From contig CP097092.1 of NCBI GenBank assembly GCA_023300185.1, forward strand, positions 620,001 to 684,000: a DNA stretch of 64,000 nucleotides. The letters are read 5' to 3'. Positions 46,515 to 55,855 of the stretch are shown in pieces (position 1 is the stretch's first letter; the number at the start of each line of letters is the position of its first letter). Made by a program: the position numbers and the translations under genes. The notes under the pieces were generated by a model. It made no database searches and was not told where the DNA came from. It worked only from the letters and a program-made list of their open reading frames with translations. This DNA is from Lancefieldella parvula (lineage in GTDB: Bacteria > Actinomycetota > Coriobacteriia > Coriobacteriales > Atopobiaceae).

Positions 46515-48620
46515 ATGTCGGACGAAACATCTTCGGTCCAAAATGATTCTTTAAATGATGTAGAAAATACTCCAGCACCACGTAGACGTGGTAGACCTCG
46601 CAAGAGTGAAAATAGTAATTCAGAAAATTCAACTTCACAAAATACCAATTCTGAGGTAACTGAAGAAAAGGCCTCTAATTCATCTGCTGCAAAGCGTCGT
46701 CGCGGTCGTCCAACTAAAAAAGAGACTGAGGCGCGTCGTGCGGTAGAGGCTGTTGTGGCAGAGGCTATGAACGCAGCAGGCATTACAGAGCCACCAAAGC
46801 GCCGTCGTGGCCGTCCTAGCAAAGAAGAGATGGAAGAGCGTGCTCTTCATGAGCGTGCCCTTGAAGTTGCACAGGCAGAGGTTTTGGCTCAGGTCCAGGC
46901 AGGTGGCAAGGTTTCTTCTGACGTTGTAGACACTGATCGCCTTACCAAGATTGTTCAGGATGCAACTCAGCCTTCTGCGGAGGTAACCCCGGCTCCTGCC
47001 TTTACTAAAGCAGAGGCAGAGGGTGCAGCTGGCCAGAATGACAATGCGGCTCAGAAGAACTTTGCTGAAGAGCAGGGTAGTGTTGAGCAGCAGGATGGTG
47101 CAGCTCAGGAGCAGGCTTCTGGTGCAGTAGCAGATTCCGATGCAGCTCCAGCAGAGCGTCCAGGACGTTCTCGTACGGGTGCAACACGTCGTCGACATCG
47201 TAATGCTGAGCCAAAAGAAGCGGCTCAGGAGGGCGAGAAGACACAGGAAAATGCACACGCCAACAACCAGGAGCGTCCTTCTCGCGATCGTAGACAGAAC
47301 AACCAGCGCAACAAGAATCGCAAGCAGGGCCAGGCAAGCGAGCCATCGCTTTCCAAAGAGGCTCTGCAAGAGATGAAGCTTTCTGAGCTTCGCGCTAAAG
47401 CAACTGAGCTGGGCATTGAGTACGCAGGCGTTCATAAGTCTGATTTGATTGAGCTTGTATACGCTGCATCTGCAGCTGCTGAGGGCTTTAAGACTGTTGA
47501 GGGTATTCTTCAGATTAGCAACGAAGGCTACGGCTGGATTCGTACGGGCAATTACATGGAAGGCGATGACGACGCCTTTGTCCACCAGCAGATTATTAGA
47601 AATCTTGGTCTGCGTCCGGGTGATAGCGTCTTGGGCATGGTGGGACCTGCTCGCGTAAATAGCAAATATCCACCACTGCTTAAGGTTACCCAGGTCAACG
47701 GTGGGGAAGTTGAGGGTCTTAAGGACCGTCCTCGCTTCAAAGACCTGACTCCAATTTTCCCAGATCAGCCTCTTACAATGGAGCACGGTAAAGACTCCAT
47801 TACAGGCCGTGCAATTGATCTGGTGGCTCCTATTGGTAAGGGTCAGCGTGGTTTGATTGTCTCGCCTCCAAAGGCAGGTAAGACCACCATTTTGAAGCGT
47901 ATTTGCCAGTCTATTACCACCAACAATCCTGAGGTCCACCTCTTCTGCCTCTTGGTAGACGAGCGCCCTGAGGAAGTTACGGACATGGAGCGCTCCATTA
48001 AGGGCACCGTTGTTGCTTCAACTTTTGATATGCCAGCAGAGAATCACACCGTTGTCTCGGAGCTTGTCATTGAGCGAGCAAAGCGTCTGGTTGAGATGGG
48101 CCAGGATGTTGTGGTTATCCTGGACTCCATCACACGTCTTGCTCGTGCATACAACCTGGCTATTCCTGCATCTGGTCGTATTCTTTCTGGTGGTGTTGAT
48201 TCCGCAGCTCTGTATCCACCAAAGAAGTTCTTGGGTGCAGCTCGAAACATCGAGAACGGCGGCTCGCTCACTATTATTGCGTCTGCCCTGGTAGATACAG
48301 GCTCCAAGATGGACGAGGTTATCTTCGAGGAGTTCAAGGGTACTGGTAACATGGAGCTCAAGCTTGATCGAGACCTGGCAGATCGCCGTATCTTCCCAGC
48401 TATTGATCCTGTTTCTTCTGGTACTCGTAATGAGGATCTGCTTATTAAGCCAGAGCTTCAGCCTATGGTATGGGGCGTTCGCCGTATTCTTGCAGGCTTC
48501 AATAACACTGAGCGTGCAACTACTGCTCTTATCAGTGGTCTTAAGCAGACCGACAATAACCAGGACTTCCTGATTAGATCTGCAAAGAAGGCTGCACAGT
48601 CTGACTATCCACAGAATTAG
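46515..48620 (+). CDS. rho: Transcription termination factor Rho with AT-hook-like N-terminal extension
   Basis: About 701 residues. The first ~280 are charged and low complexity, with three AT-hook-like cores ([24 protein letters not shown]) and an Arg/Asn/Gln-rich stretch. The rest is canonical: Rho_N ([24 protein letters not shown]), cold-shock RNA-binding ([19 protein letters not shown]), Walker [11 protein letters not shown], Walker [20 protein letters not shown] 46515 follows AGAGAGG by 7 bases. Long basic N-terminal inserts are known in actinobacterial Rho and add RNA contacts. Confidence 0.95.
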   Translation: MSDETSSVQNDSLNDVENTPAPRRRGRPRKSENSNSENSTSQNTNSEVTEEKASNSSAAKRRRGRPTKKETEARRAVEAVVAEAMNAAGITEPPKRRRGRPSKEEMEERALHERALEVAQAEVLAQVQAGGKVSSDVVDTDRLTKIVQDATQPSAEVTPAPAFTKAEAEGAAGQNDNAAQKNFAEEQGSVEQQDGAAQEQASGAVADSDAAPAERPGRSRTGATRRRHRNAEPKEAAQEGEKTQENAHANNQERPSRDRRQNNQRNKNRKQGQASEPSLSKEALQEMKLSELRAKATELGIEYAGVHKSDLIELVYAASAAAEGFKTVEGILQISNEGYGWIRTGNYMEGDDDAFVHQQIIRNLGLRPGDSVLGMVGPARVNSKYPPLLKVTQVNGGEVEGLKDRPRFKDLTPIFPDQPLTMEHGKDSITGRAIDLVAPIGKGQRGLIVSPPKAGKTTILKRICQSITTNNPEVHLFCLLVDERPEEVTDMERSIKGTVVASTFDMPAENHTVVSELVIERAKRLVEMGQDVVVILDSITRLARAYNLAIPASGRILSGGVDSAALYPPKKFLGAARNIENGGSLTIIASALVDTGSKMDEVIFEEFKGTGNMELKLDRDLADRRIFPAIDPVSSGTRNEDLLIKPELQPMVWGVRRILAGFNNTERATTALISGLKQTDNNQDFLIRSAKKAAQSDYPQN

Positions 48621-48639
48621 TCAGATTTAAAGATGGCTC

Positions 48640-48681
48640 AAGAAGTGCTTTCCAATCTATGTTGGGAGGCACTTCTTTTTT
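48640..48681 (+). terminator. Intrinsic terminator after rho
   Basis: Stem AAGAAGTGC / GCACTTCTT with further weak pairs and a T-run. Confidence 0.82.
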
Positions 48682-48805
48682 CTCGTCATTTTGTTGAATA
48701 ACTGCCGAAGAATTATGAAAAAGTTTTAAAGACGCTGTAAAAAATAACGAATTACGCTATAGTCATTTCTAACAGCACAATTATGTGTTGCAGCGGATTA
48801 TACAA

Positions 48806-48891
48806 AGATGAAATGAAGCCCACCCGTTGCTCACGTCGCCCGTATTGGGTTTAGTAGCATATGCAAATTTAGCGTGTGTCTTCATACATCT
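48806..48891 (+). ncRNA. Unassigned structured leader RNA candidate
   Basis: AGATG-AA-ATGAAG (48806-48818) pairs with CTTCAT-A-CATCT (48880-48891), 11 pairs, closing a domain that holds CCCA / TGGG and GCATATGC sub-hairpins. It stands between a TATAGT box (48758-48763) and the ribosome site GGGGGAG of the gene at 48918. No known riboswitch consensus was matched. Confidence 0.4.
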
Positions 48892-48917
48892 TCTTAGCGT
48901 TTGTAGGGGGAGTTTGT

Positions 48918-50321
48918 ATGACAGAAGGTAGGAATCCGGCAGTAGTCGCCGGCCTGCTCAGTGGACTGGTTCTGGTAGCAGAGCCAGCATCTGCGTATGC
49001 CCTTACCGCTAATGAAATTCGTCAAACGCCTCTTGGTGCAATCTTTACAGGCATTGGAGTGGGACTTGCTGCGGTTGCTGTCATTTCTGGCACTGCCTTA
49101 GTTGTTTCTCGTGCGGTAAATCGTGGCGAGAAAACCGATGGGGCAGAAGCAAAGAGCCAGTCAGCTGCAACGTTCCAGAGCTCAGATGAGGCTCTATCTT
49201 CAAAGCAGGTCTCAGCTGCATCGAACTTCTCGCCAGAAGAGAGCATTGTGATTCCGCTGGACTCTTCAAGGCGCTCGATTGCTGCGTACAAGCCAAAGCA
49301 CATGAGGGCTTCTCAGTGGGATATGACTGGTTCCATCCGTGTTCAGTCTGCTGAGCTGCCTGTCCAGCCTGCCGAGTCACCTGCAAAGAAGTCACAGGTT
49401 GTAAGCACGGCTGCAGAGGGCGTTCTTCCCGTTCGCGCAAAGAAGGCTCCTGCGCACTCTACAAACGACTACGCGCAGATTGCAGAGAACTACACCAAGC
49501 TTTTGAGCTGGCGTGAGCGTACCGTTGCGCGAGCAAAGGGTGCTGCTGCCGTACTTCTTGAGCGCTTGGGACAAGATCCTATGGACGGTCTGCCCATTAT
49601 CGAGCGTGCTGACGGAACCGTTGGTGACGTTGGTACAGCTTGGTGGACTAAGGCTGTGGGCGAAGAGTCCATTACGCGCGATTTTGGTATTGCTGAGATT
49701 GGTGCCGAGGCTATTCCTGAAGACTTTACCAACCATGCTGCTGATATTTCTAGCCGTATCTCTTACGTTGACCAGGGAGTCTTCCCTGAGAAGCGTACGA
49801 TTGACGAGCTTGAGCATGCTGATGATTGGACGCTTGCACTGGCTGCAATGGACGAGCATTTAGCTCGCCATGATCAGCAGCAGATGCGCAAGTATCATCC
49901 AGTGCAGCTGCCGCTCATCGGTCAGGCCGCTGCTGAGGCTGAAGTTGCAAGCTCGGTGGAGTTGTCGGGTGCAAAACCCGCTGCGTCTCACAAGGTTGCC
50001 GCAGCTCAGATGCGTCCTTCTCGCGAGCCAAACTACGCTGGTGTGGTTGCACAATCAACCGCAATGCCGCTGATCAAGGCTACAAACGATACGTCATCGC
50101 ATGTTCAGGACATCTTTGACGCGGTTGAGCGTGAGATGGCAGCTGAGCTTCAGGCGGCTGATGAGAGACCAACGCGCGAGCTGCTTCGCCTCATTGAGGG
50201 CGGCACCAGCAAGATGAAGAAGATTTCTTCGCTTGATCTTGGTGAGAAGACCAGCGCAGACAAGGCCTCTTACAAGCCTCGTCACTTTGCTGGTGAGCTT
50301 CCGCTGGTACGTGAGGCGTAA
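48918..50321 (+). CDS. Membrane-anchored protein of unknown function
   Basis: 467 residues. Two hydrophobic segments close to the N-terminus (about 8-30 and 40-63: AVVAGLLSGLVLVAEPASAYAL and AIFTGIGVGLAAVAVISGTALVV) then a long hydrophilic, Ala/Ser/Glu/Lys-rich region with no recognised domain. The middle shows a short repeat-poor helical part (YTKLLSWRERTVARAKGAAAVLLERLG). ATG 48918 follows GGGGGAG by 7 bases; the ATG at 48876 lies in the leader. I do not recognise the family. It is followed by the branched-chain amino-acid transporter but is probably a separate unit. Confidence 0.7.
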   Translation: MTEGRNPAVVAGLLSGLVLVAEPASAYALTANEIRQTPLGAIFTGIGVGLAAVAVISGTALVVSRAVNRGEKTDGAEAKSQSAATFQSSDEALSSKQVSAASNFSPEESIVIPLDSSRRSIAAYKPKHMRASQWDMTGSIRVQSAELPVQPAESPAKKSQVVSTAAEGVLPVRAKKAPAHSTNDYAQIAENYTKLLSWRERTVARAKGAAAVLLERLGQDPMDGLPIIERADGTVGDVGTAWWTKAVGEESITRDFGIAEIGAEAIPEDFTNHAADISSRISYVDQGVFPEKRTIDELEHADDWTLALAAMDEHLARHDQQQMRKYHPVQLPLIGQAAAEAEVASSVELSGAKPAASHKVAAAQMRPSREPNYAGVVAQSTAMPLIKATNDTSSHVQDIFDAVEREMAAELQAADERPTRELLRLIEGGTSKMKKISSLDLGEKTSADKASYKPRHFAGELPLVREA

Positions 50322-50520
50322 GTAGCGCACGTAGACCAGCTGCGGGTAGTCAGAAGACAACCGCGCAACCGTCGCGAAAGGCTGGAGCTCGTAGAAACAT
50401 CCGGTTTCTCTAAAATTATTTCAAGTTAGATAACATTTTTTGGCTGTGGTTCTTTTTTAAGGGCTGCAGCCATATTGTGTTGTGTCACATATTCAACGCT
50501 ATGGAGAAAAGGAGATGAAT

Positions 50521-51702
50521 ATGGCACATAAGCTAACGCGACGACGCTTTTTGGAGGTGGCCGGGACCATTGCGGGGTCGTTTGCTCTAGCAGGTTGTTC
50601 GCCAAAGAACCAAGACCCTAACTCCATTTACGTTGGCGTGATGGGTCCATTTACCGGCGACGTTGCTCAGTATGGTCTTGCTGTGCGTAGTGGCGTTCTT
50701 CTGTACCTCAAGGAGTTCAACAAGAAGGGTGGCGTTAACGGACGTCAGATTGTCCCTATTGTCGAGGACGAGAAGGGCGATTCAACCGAGGCCATTCTTG
50801 TTTATAACAAGCTGCTTGACGAGAATGTCTGTGCAATTCTAGGCGACGTTACCTCAACGCCAACCATTGCACTGGCACAGAAATCGGTTCTGGACAACAT
50901 TCCTTGCGTAACGGCATCTGCAACAGCAGAAGATGTTGTTGCTCACGGCAATAACATGTTCCGCGCTACTGTCACCGACCCATTCCAGGGCGTTGTTCTT
51001 GCAGAGTTTGCTAAAAAGCAAGGCTATCAGCGTGTAGGAACCATCTTTAACTCTGGTGGCGATTACGAGATTGGCGTAAACAACGCATTTGTCCAGAGGG
51101 CTCGTGAGTTGGGCATTGAGGTTGTATCCCAGCAGGGCTATCCAACGGGAGCTGTTGACTTTAACGCCCAGCTTACCAGCATTATTGGACTGGATCCTGA
51201 TGCCATTTTGGCTCCAAACTATTACCAGGATAACGGCAAGATTGTGACGCAGGCTCGTCAGCTTGGCTGCAAAAAGCCTTTTATGGGCGCAGATGGTTGG
51301 GCAGGCATCATTGGCGGCGAGCAGGACTATGCTTCTGCGGCTGACCTTGAAGGATGCTTCTATTGCTCTGCCTTTGTTGCTTCAAACCCAGATGAAAAAG
51401 TTCAGCATTTTGTTAAGGCTTATACCGAGGAATACGGTGAGGCTCCAACTAACTTCTGTTCTTTGGGCTATGACGCAGCAATGATTCTTTGCTCCGCTCT
51501 TAAGACTGTCGAGAAACGTGGTTATACCTATAACTCTAATGAGTATAGGCAGGCAATTATTGATGCTATTGCATCTGGTGTGGTCGAAGGTGTTACTGGA
51601 ACCCTTTCATATCAGGGAACAGGTGACCCAGTGAAGTCTACCTTGATCATTACCTTTAAAGATGGCAAAGAGTCCATCTATGACACGATCAATCCTTCAT
51701 AG
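50521..51702 (+). CDS. Branched-chain amino-acid ABC transporter substrate-binding lipoprotein
   Basis: 393 residues. The signal LTRRRFLEVAGTIAGSFALAGC has a twin-arginine core (RRRF) and a lipobox (LAGC), so it is probably a Tat-exported lipoprotein. The mature part is a Leu/Ile/Val-binding periplasmic-type I fold: GVMGPFTGDVAQYG, LVYNKLLDENVCAILGDVTS, NYYQDNGKIVTQAR. First gene of livJ-livH-livM-livG-livF. ATG 50521 is preferred (AAGGAG 6 bases upstream). Confidence 0.9.
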   Translation: MAHKLTRRRFLEVAGTIAGSFALAGCSPKNQDPNSIYVGVMGPFTGDVAQYGLAVRSGVLLYLKEFNKKGGVNGRQIVPIVEDEKGDSTEAILVYNKLLDENVCAILGDVTSTPTIALAQKSVLDNIPCVTASATAEDVVAHGNNMFRATVTDPFQGVVLAEFAKKQGYQRVGTIFNSGGDYEIGVNNAFVQRARELGIEVVSQQGYPTGAVDFNAQLTSIIGLDPDAILAPNYYQDNGKIVTQARQLGCKKPFMGADGWAGIIGGEQDYASAADLEGCFYCSAFVASNPDEKVQHFVKAYTEEYGEAPTNFCSLGYDAAMILCSALKTVEKRGYTYNSNEYRQAIIDAIASGVVEGVTGTLSYQGTGDPVKSTLIITFKDGKESIYDTINPS

Positions 51703-51717
51703 AAAAGAGAACCTCAG

Positions 51718-52590
51718 ATGTTTTTGACTCAGGTGCTCAATGGACTTCAATTGGGCAGTATTTACGCACTGGTGGCGCTTGGTTACACAATGGTGTACGG
51801 CATCATCTTGCTTCTTAACTTTGCACATGGTGACATCATCATGTTTGGCTCCTACGTTGCTTGGATTGCGCTTGTTCAGTTAGGACTCAATCCTGCAATC
51901 GCCGTTCTTCTCGCCATTTTTGGCTGCGTTGTGCTGGGCGTTCTTATCGACAAGGTTGCCTATGCACCACTCAGAGAAGCTCCAAGGCTTTCTATTCTGA
52001 TTACCGCAATTGGTGTTTCTTACCTGCTTGAGAATGGCGTTCAGCTACTTCTTGGTGCTGACGCTAAGGTTGTTCCAAGCATCATTGACCTGGGAACTGT
52101 TCAGGTATTTGGTTCGACGCTCTCCGGCACTGCACTTTTGACTGTTGCCGTTACTATTGTGGCAACCGTTGTTCTGACCCTTTTGGTTCAGAAGACTCGT
52201 CTTGGTAAGGCAATGCGTGCCGTTTCTGAGGATATGGGCGCTGCTCGTCTGATGGGCGTCAACGTCAATAGCACTATTAGCTTTACCTTTGCAGTTGGTT
52301 CCGCTCTGGCAGGCATTGCAGCTATTCTGTACTCCATGGCATACCAGCAGGTTTCTCCTACCATGGGCGTCATGCTGGGCACCAAGGCATTTGTTGCAGC
52401 AGTTCTTGGCGGCATTGGCTCCATTCCTGGCGCTGTTATTGGCGGCCTTATTGTTGGCTTCTCCGAGGTCTTTGTTGCTGCCTTTGGCCTGTCTGTCTGG
52501 CAGGATGCAGTAGTCTTCTTACTCTTGATTCTTGTTCTTGTTGTGAAACCAACTGGCCTGCTTGGCCGACCAGTTACCGAGAAAGTGTAA
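51718..52590 (+). CDS. livH: Branched-chain amino-acid ABC transporter permease LivH
   Basis: 290 residues, about 8 transmembrane segments. N-terminal QVLNGLQLGSIYALVALGYTMVYGI and the EAA-like loop MRAVSEDMGAARLMGVNVNSTI, then LGGIGSIPGAVIGGLIVG, are the LivH signature. It starts 15 bases after the binding protein. Confidence 0.94.
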   Translation: MFLTQVLNGLQLGSIYALVALGYTMVYGIILLLNFAHGDIIMFGSYVAWIALVQLGLNPAIAVLLAIFGCVVLGVLIDKVAYAPLREAPRLSILITAIGVSYLLENGVQLLLGADAKVVPSIIDLGTVQVFGSTLSGTALLTVAVTIVATVVLTLLVQKTRLGKAMRAVSEDMGAARLMGVNVNSTISFTFAVGSALAGIAAILYSMAYQQVSPTMGVMLGTKAFVAAVLGGIGSIPGAVIGGLIVGFSEVFVAAFGLSVWQDAVVFLLLILVLVVKPTGLLGRPVTEKV

Positions 52591-52600
52591 GGAGGCTCAC

Positions 52601-53820
52601 ATGACTAAAATGTATCCACGCGATAATAACCACAACCCCGTAATTGTCACTGGTTTTGGTGGAAAAGATGGTCAGCGCCGTGAGCTCACTATGCCTGCTC
52701 GCTATGCCATCAATGCAATTCTTGTTGCACTCTTTGTCTTTGGTGGAAACTTCCTGGTAGGAGAGGGCCTTATTTCTCGCTATCAGACCGTTGTTTTTGA
52801 GCAAATTGGCGTGTATGTTCTGATGACCGTTTCTCTGAACATTGTTACTGGTTATCTGGGACAGCTTCCTTTGGGCCACGCTGGCTTTATGTCCATTGGT
52901 GGTTATGCCTGCGCAATCTTTATCATTCGCATGATGCCACTCTTTGGTCTGGATGCTCAGTCCATGGCCTCAGGCTCTACACCTGCAGTGATTCTCTTTG
53001 TTGTGGGCTCTTTTGTTCGGCGGCATTTGCGCTGCTCTGATGGGTGTGGTTATTGGTATTCCAGCACTTCGTCTTCGTGGTGATTACCTGGCCATCATTA
53101 CCTCTGGGCTTTGCAGAGATTATCCGCGTTGTCCTGGTTAACATTGACTCTGCTCTTGGCTTCAAGCTCACGGGCGGTGCTTCCGGCCTCACGGGTATTC
53201 CTGCTTATACCGGCTACCTGAACACCGCAATTGTTGTTTCGCTTGCCATCTTTGCTATTCATACTCTTATGAAGTCTAGACATGGACGCGCTATTCTCGC
53301 CATCCGCGATAACGAGATTGCTGCAGAGGCATCAGGCGTTAACACCACGTATTACAAGACCTTGGCCTTTGTTTTCTCTGCATTCCTTGCTGGTATTGCA
53401 GGCGGCCTTTACGCGGGCTGCATCGGCGTTATGGCGCCTGCTAAGTTTGGCTTCATGAAGTCTGTTGAGATTCTGGTTATGGTTGTTCTTGGCGGCATGG
53501 GCTCTATGTTTGGTTCCGTTGTGTCCGCAACTGTCCTGACCGTACTCCCAGAGGCTCTACGTGCCTTTGCTGACTACCGCATGGTTGCTTATGCAATCGT
53601 TCTGATTCTGGTCATGATCTTTAGACCAGAGGGTCTGTTTGGCTCTTATGACTTCTCGCTGTCTCGCATTATTGAGCGAGTCATGAACAGAGACTTCCCT
53701 TGGAACAAGGATGACTCGGACGAGCAGACAGACGTGCAGGTCAACGCGAAGGCAGGCGCTCAGGCAAACAAGCAGGCGGATACGCAGGTAGAAGCCTCAA
53801 CTGATTCGAAGGAGGCGTAA
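52601..53820 (+). CDS. livM: Branched-chain amino-acid ABC transporter permease LivM (two frameshifts)
   Basis: About 405 residues after repair. [26 protein letters not shown], then [53 protein letters not shown] and [15 protein letters not shown] are LivM motifs. Two breaks at about 53019 (extra C in GTTCGGCGGC) and 53103 (extra T in ACCTCTGGG) interrupt the central part, and both vanish on removing one base. The C-terminus adds a Gln/Ala/Asp-rich hydrophilic tail. AAGGAGG precedes ATG 52601. Confidence 0.92.
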
Positions 53821-53825
53821 GAGCG

Positions 53826-54671
53826 ATGGCAACTAAAAACACTACAAAACTTATCAGGCAAGAGTCTCCTAACCTCATTCCTGAGCGAGACCTCGGTGCA
53901 ATTCCAGTTCTTCAGGCTGAGCACCTGGGCATTGACTTTGGTGGCTTGACGGCTGTTAACGACTTCAACATTGCTCTTGGTCCTACCGAGATTTCTGGCA
54001 TCATTGGTCCTAACGGTGCAGGTAAAACAACTGTTTTTAACTTGCTTACCTGTGTCTACAAGCCAACCCGTGGTACCGTAATGATTGACGGCTATGACCT
54101 TGCTGGTAAGAGCGTTGTTGAGGCAAATCACATGGGCATTGCTCGAACCTTCCAGAATATTCGCCTGTTCAACAACATGACTGTTATGGAGAACATTCAG
54201 GTTGGTCAGGGAAGCCACATGACGTCTCACTTCTTGGAGGACGTCTTCCGCCTTCCGGCTCACTGGAAGCAGGAAAAAGAGAGCGCTGATAACGCTCGCG
54301 AGCTGCTGCGCATTTTTGGCATGGAGAATCTTGCAAATACCCTTGCAGGTAACCTGCCTTATGGCGCTCAGCGCAAGCTTGAGATTCTTCGCGCTCTGGC
54401 AACGCAGCCTAAGATTTTGCTGCTTGACGAGCCAGCTGCAGGTATGAATCCAGCAGAGACCGACGAGCTTATGGAGAATGTCCTTAAGATTCGTGATGAC
54501 TTCAAGATTGCTGTTCTTCTCATCGAGCATGACATGAAGTTTGTTATGGGTATCTGCGAGGGTCTGGCCGTTCTTGACCACGGCAACATCATTGCAAAGG
54601 GTACGCCAGAAGAGGTTCAGAATAACCCTCGCGTTATCGAGGCATATCTTGGAAAGCAGGAGGTGCGCTAA
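53826..54671 (+). CDS. livG: Branched-chain amino-acid ABC transporter ATP-binding protein LivG
   Basis: 281 residues. Walker A GPNGAGKTT, signature-like LPYGAQRKLEILRALA, Walker B ILLLDEPAAGMNP, and the His switch LIEHDMKFVMG. ATP hydrolysis powers uptake of leucine, isoleucine and valine. GGAGGCG lies before ATG; the stop overlaps the livF start by one base (TAATG). Confidence 0.95.
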   Translation: MATKNTTKLIRQESPNLIPERDLGAIPVLQAEHLGIDFGGLTAVNDFNIALGPTEISGIIGPNGAGKTTVFNLLTCVYKPTRGTVMIDGYDLAGKSVVEANHMGIARTFQNIRLFNNMTVMENIQVGQGSHMTSHFLEDVFRLPAHWKQEKESADNARELLRIFGMENLANTLAGNLPYGAQRKLEILRALATQPKILLLDEPAAGMNPAETDELMENVLKIRDDFKIAVLLIEHDMKFVMGICEGLAVLDHGNIIAKGTPEEVQNNPRVIEAYLGKQEVR

Positions 54672-55420
54672 TGGCCGCTGAAACTACAAACATCCAGGCA
54701 GCTGGCGCAGGAAAACCCCTGCTATCCGTCAAGGATCTTAACGTTTCTTACGGTGCAATCCACGCAGTTCAGGGTATCTCTTTTGACATCCACGAGGGTG
54801 AGATCGTCACTCTTATTGGCGCAAACGGCGCAGGTAAATCAACTACGCTGAACACCATTGCTGGTCTGGTAAAGCCTGACTCTGGCACCATTACCCTTGA
54901 CGAGAAAAACCTTGTAGGCCAGCGCGCACACAAGATTGTTGAGGCTGGCCTGGCGTTGTGCCCTGAGGGCCGCCGTGTGTTTTCTCGCATGAGTGTTGCT
55001 GAAAACCTTGAGATGGGCGGCTATACGCAGCCCGATTCCCAGAACGCTAAGACCGTCAAGATGGTCTACGAGCATTTCCCACGTCTTCGTGAGCGCAAGA
55101 ATCAGCTGGCAGGAACGCTGTCTGGTGGCGAGCAGCAGATGCTTGCTATGGGTCGTGCTCTGATGAGCAGGCCAAAGCTTTTGATGCTCGACGAGCCTTC
55201 CATGGGTCTGGCTCCTATCCTGATCGAGGAGATCTTCCAGATCATTCGCCAGCTCGGCGATGCAGGAACCACCATTTTGCTGGTTGAGCAGAACGCTAAT
55301 ATGGCACTTAAGGTTGCTGACCGTGCATACGTTCTTGAGCTTGGTAAGGTTGCTAAGCATGGCACCGGCCAGGAGCTTCTCCACGACGATGACGTTCGCA
55401 AGGCTTACCTCGGCGCATAA
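54671..55420 (+). CDS. livF: Branched-chain amino-acid ABC transporter ATP-binding protein LivF
   Basis: 249 residues. Walker A GANGAGKST, signature LSGGEQQMLAMGRALM, Walker B LLMLDEPSMGLAP, and LVEQNANMALKVADRAYVLELG. Translationally coupled to livG and last gene of the operon; a strong terminator and the second repeat copy follow. Confidence 0.96.
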   Translation: MAAETTNIQAAGAGKPLLSVKDLNVSYGAIHAVQGISFDIHEGEIVTLIGANGAGKSTTLNTIAGLVKPDSGTITLDEKNLVGQRAHKIVEAGLALCPEGRRVFSRMSVAENLEMGGYTQPDSQNAKTVKMVYEHFPRLRERKNQLAGTLSGGEQQMLAMGRALMSRPKLLMLDEPSMGLAPILIEEIFQIIRQLGDAGTTILLVEQNANMALKVADRAYVLELGKVAKHGTGQELLHDDDVRKAYLGA

Positions 55421-55484
55421 ACGCAACTTACGGTAAACGTGCTGCTACGGCAGACCGCGACACTGCGGTAAACGCGACTTAAAC

Positions 55485-55525
55485 GACAACCCGGCTCCCA
55501 CACAACGTAGGAGCCGGGTTTTGTT
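55485..55525 (+). terminator. Intrinsic terminator after livF
   Basis: Stem AACCCGGCTCC / GGAGCCGGGTT, flanked by ACAAC / GTTGT that extend it, with TTTTG. Confidence 0.88.
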
Positions 55526-55527
55526 GT

Positions 55528-55807
55528 CATGTCTGAACAGTTTGCCTGAAAAGCGCACCATATCTGAGCTATTTGCCGGTTTTTCTCGCCAAGTCTGAGT
55601 AAATTTACTCAGACTTGATGTAGTTTTCAGGCTCGCAAAATTTGGAGCGGCGCAGCCTATCTTCACGCGCCTGATTTCTTCAAAGAATCTGTAACTTTTG
55701 CCTAAATACGTTAAAGAAACTGTGGATTTGCCTGATTTCATCAAAGAATCTGTGCCTCAAATACAGATTCTTTGCACTTTTCAGGCGCACCTGGCGAGAA
55801 ACCCGTG
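55528..55807. repeat. Dispersed intergenic repeat, copy 2
   Basis: 280 bases aligned with 38041-38339. Its palindrome is longer and perfect here (55590-55617, 14-base arms CAAGTCTGAGTAAA / TTTACTCAGACTTG). The third pair of the stem is A-T here and T-A in copy 1, a compensatory change. The second stem CAAAGAATCTGT / ACAGATTCTTTG (55742-55774) and the CCTGATTT direct repeats are kept. It lies between the convergent livF and thrB genes. Confidence 0.85.
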
Positions 55808-55855
55808 TTGTCGCAGGCGTACTGAGCGCTGCATTGACCGAGCGCAGTTGTCACG

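Noticed and set aside
46680..47939. 419-residue open frame on the minus strand
   Set aside because: Antisense shadow of rho; its composition (Cys/Leu/Arg-rich) is typical of a frame opposite a low-complexity gene.
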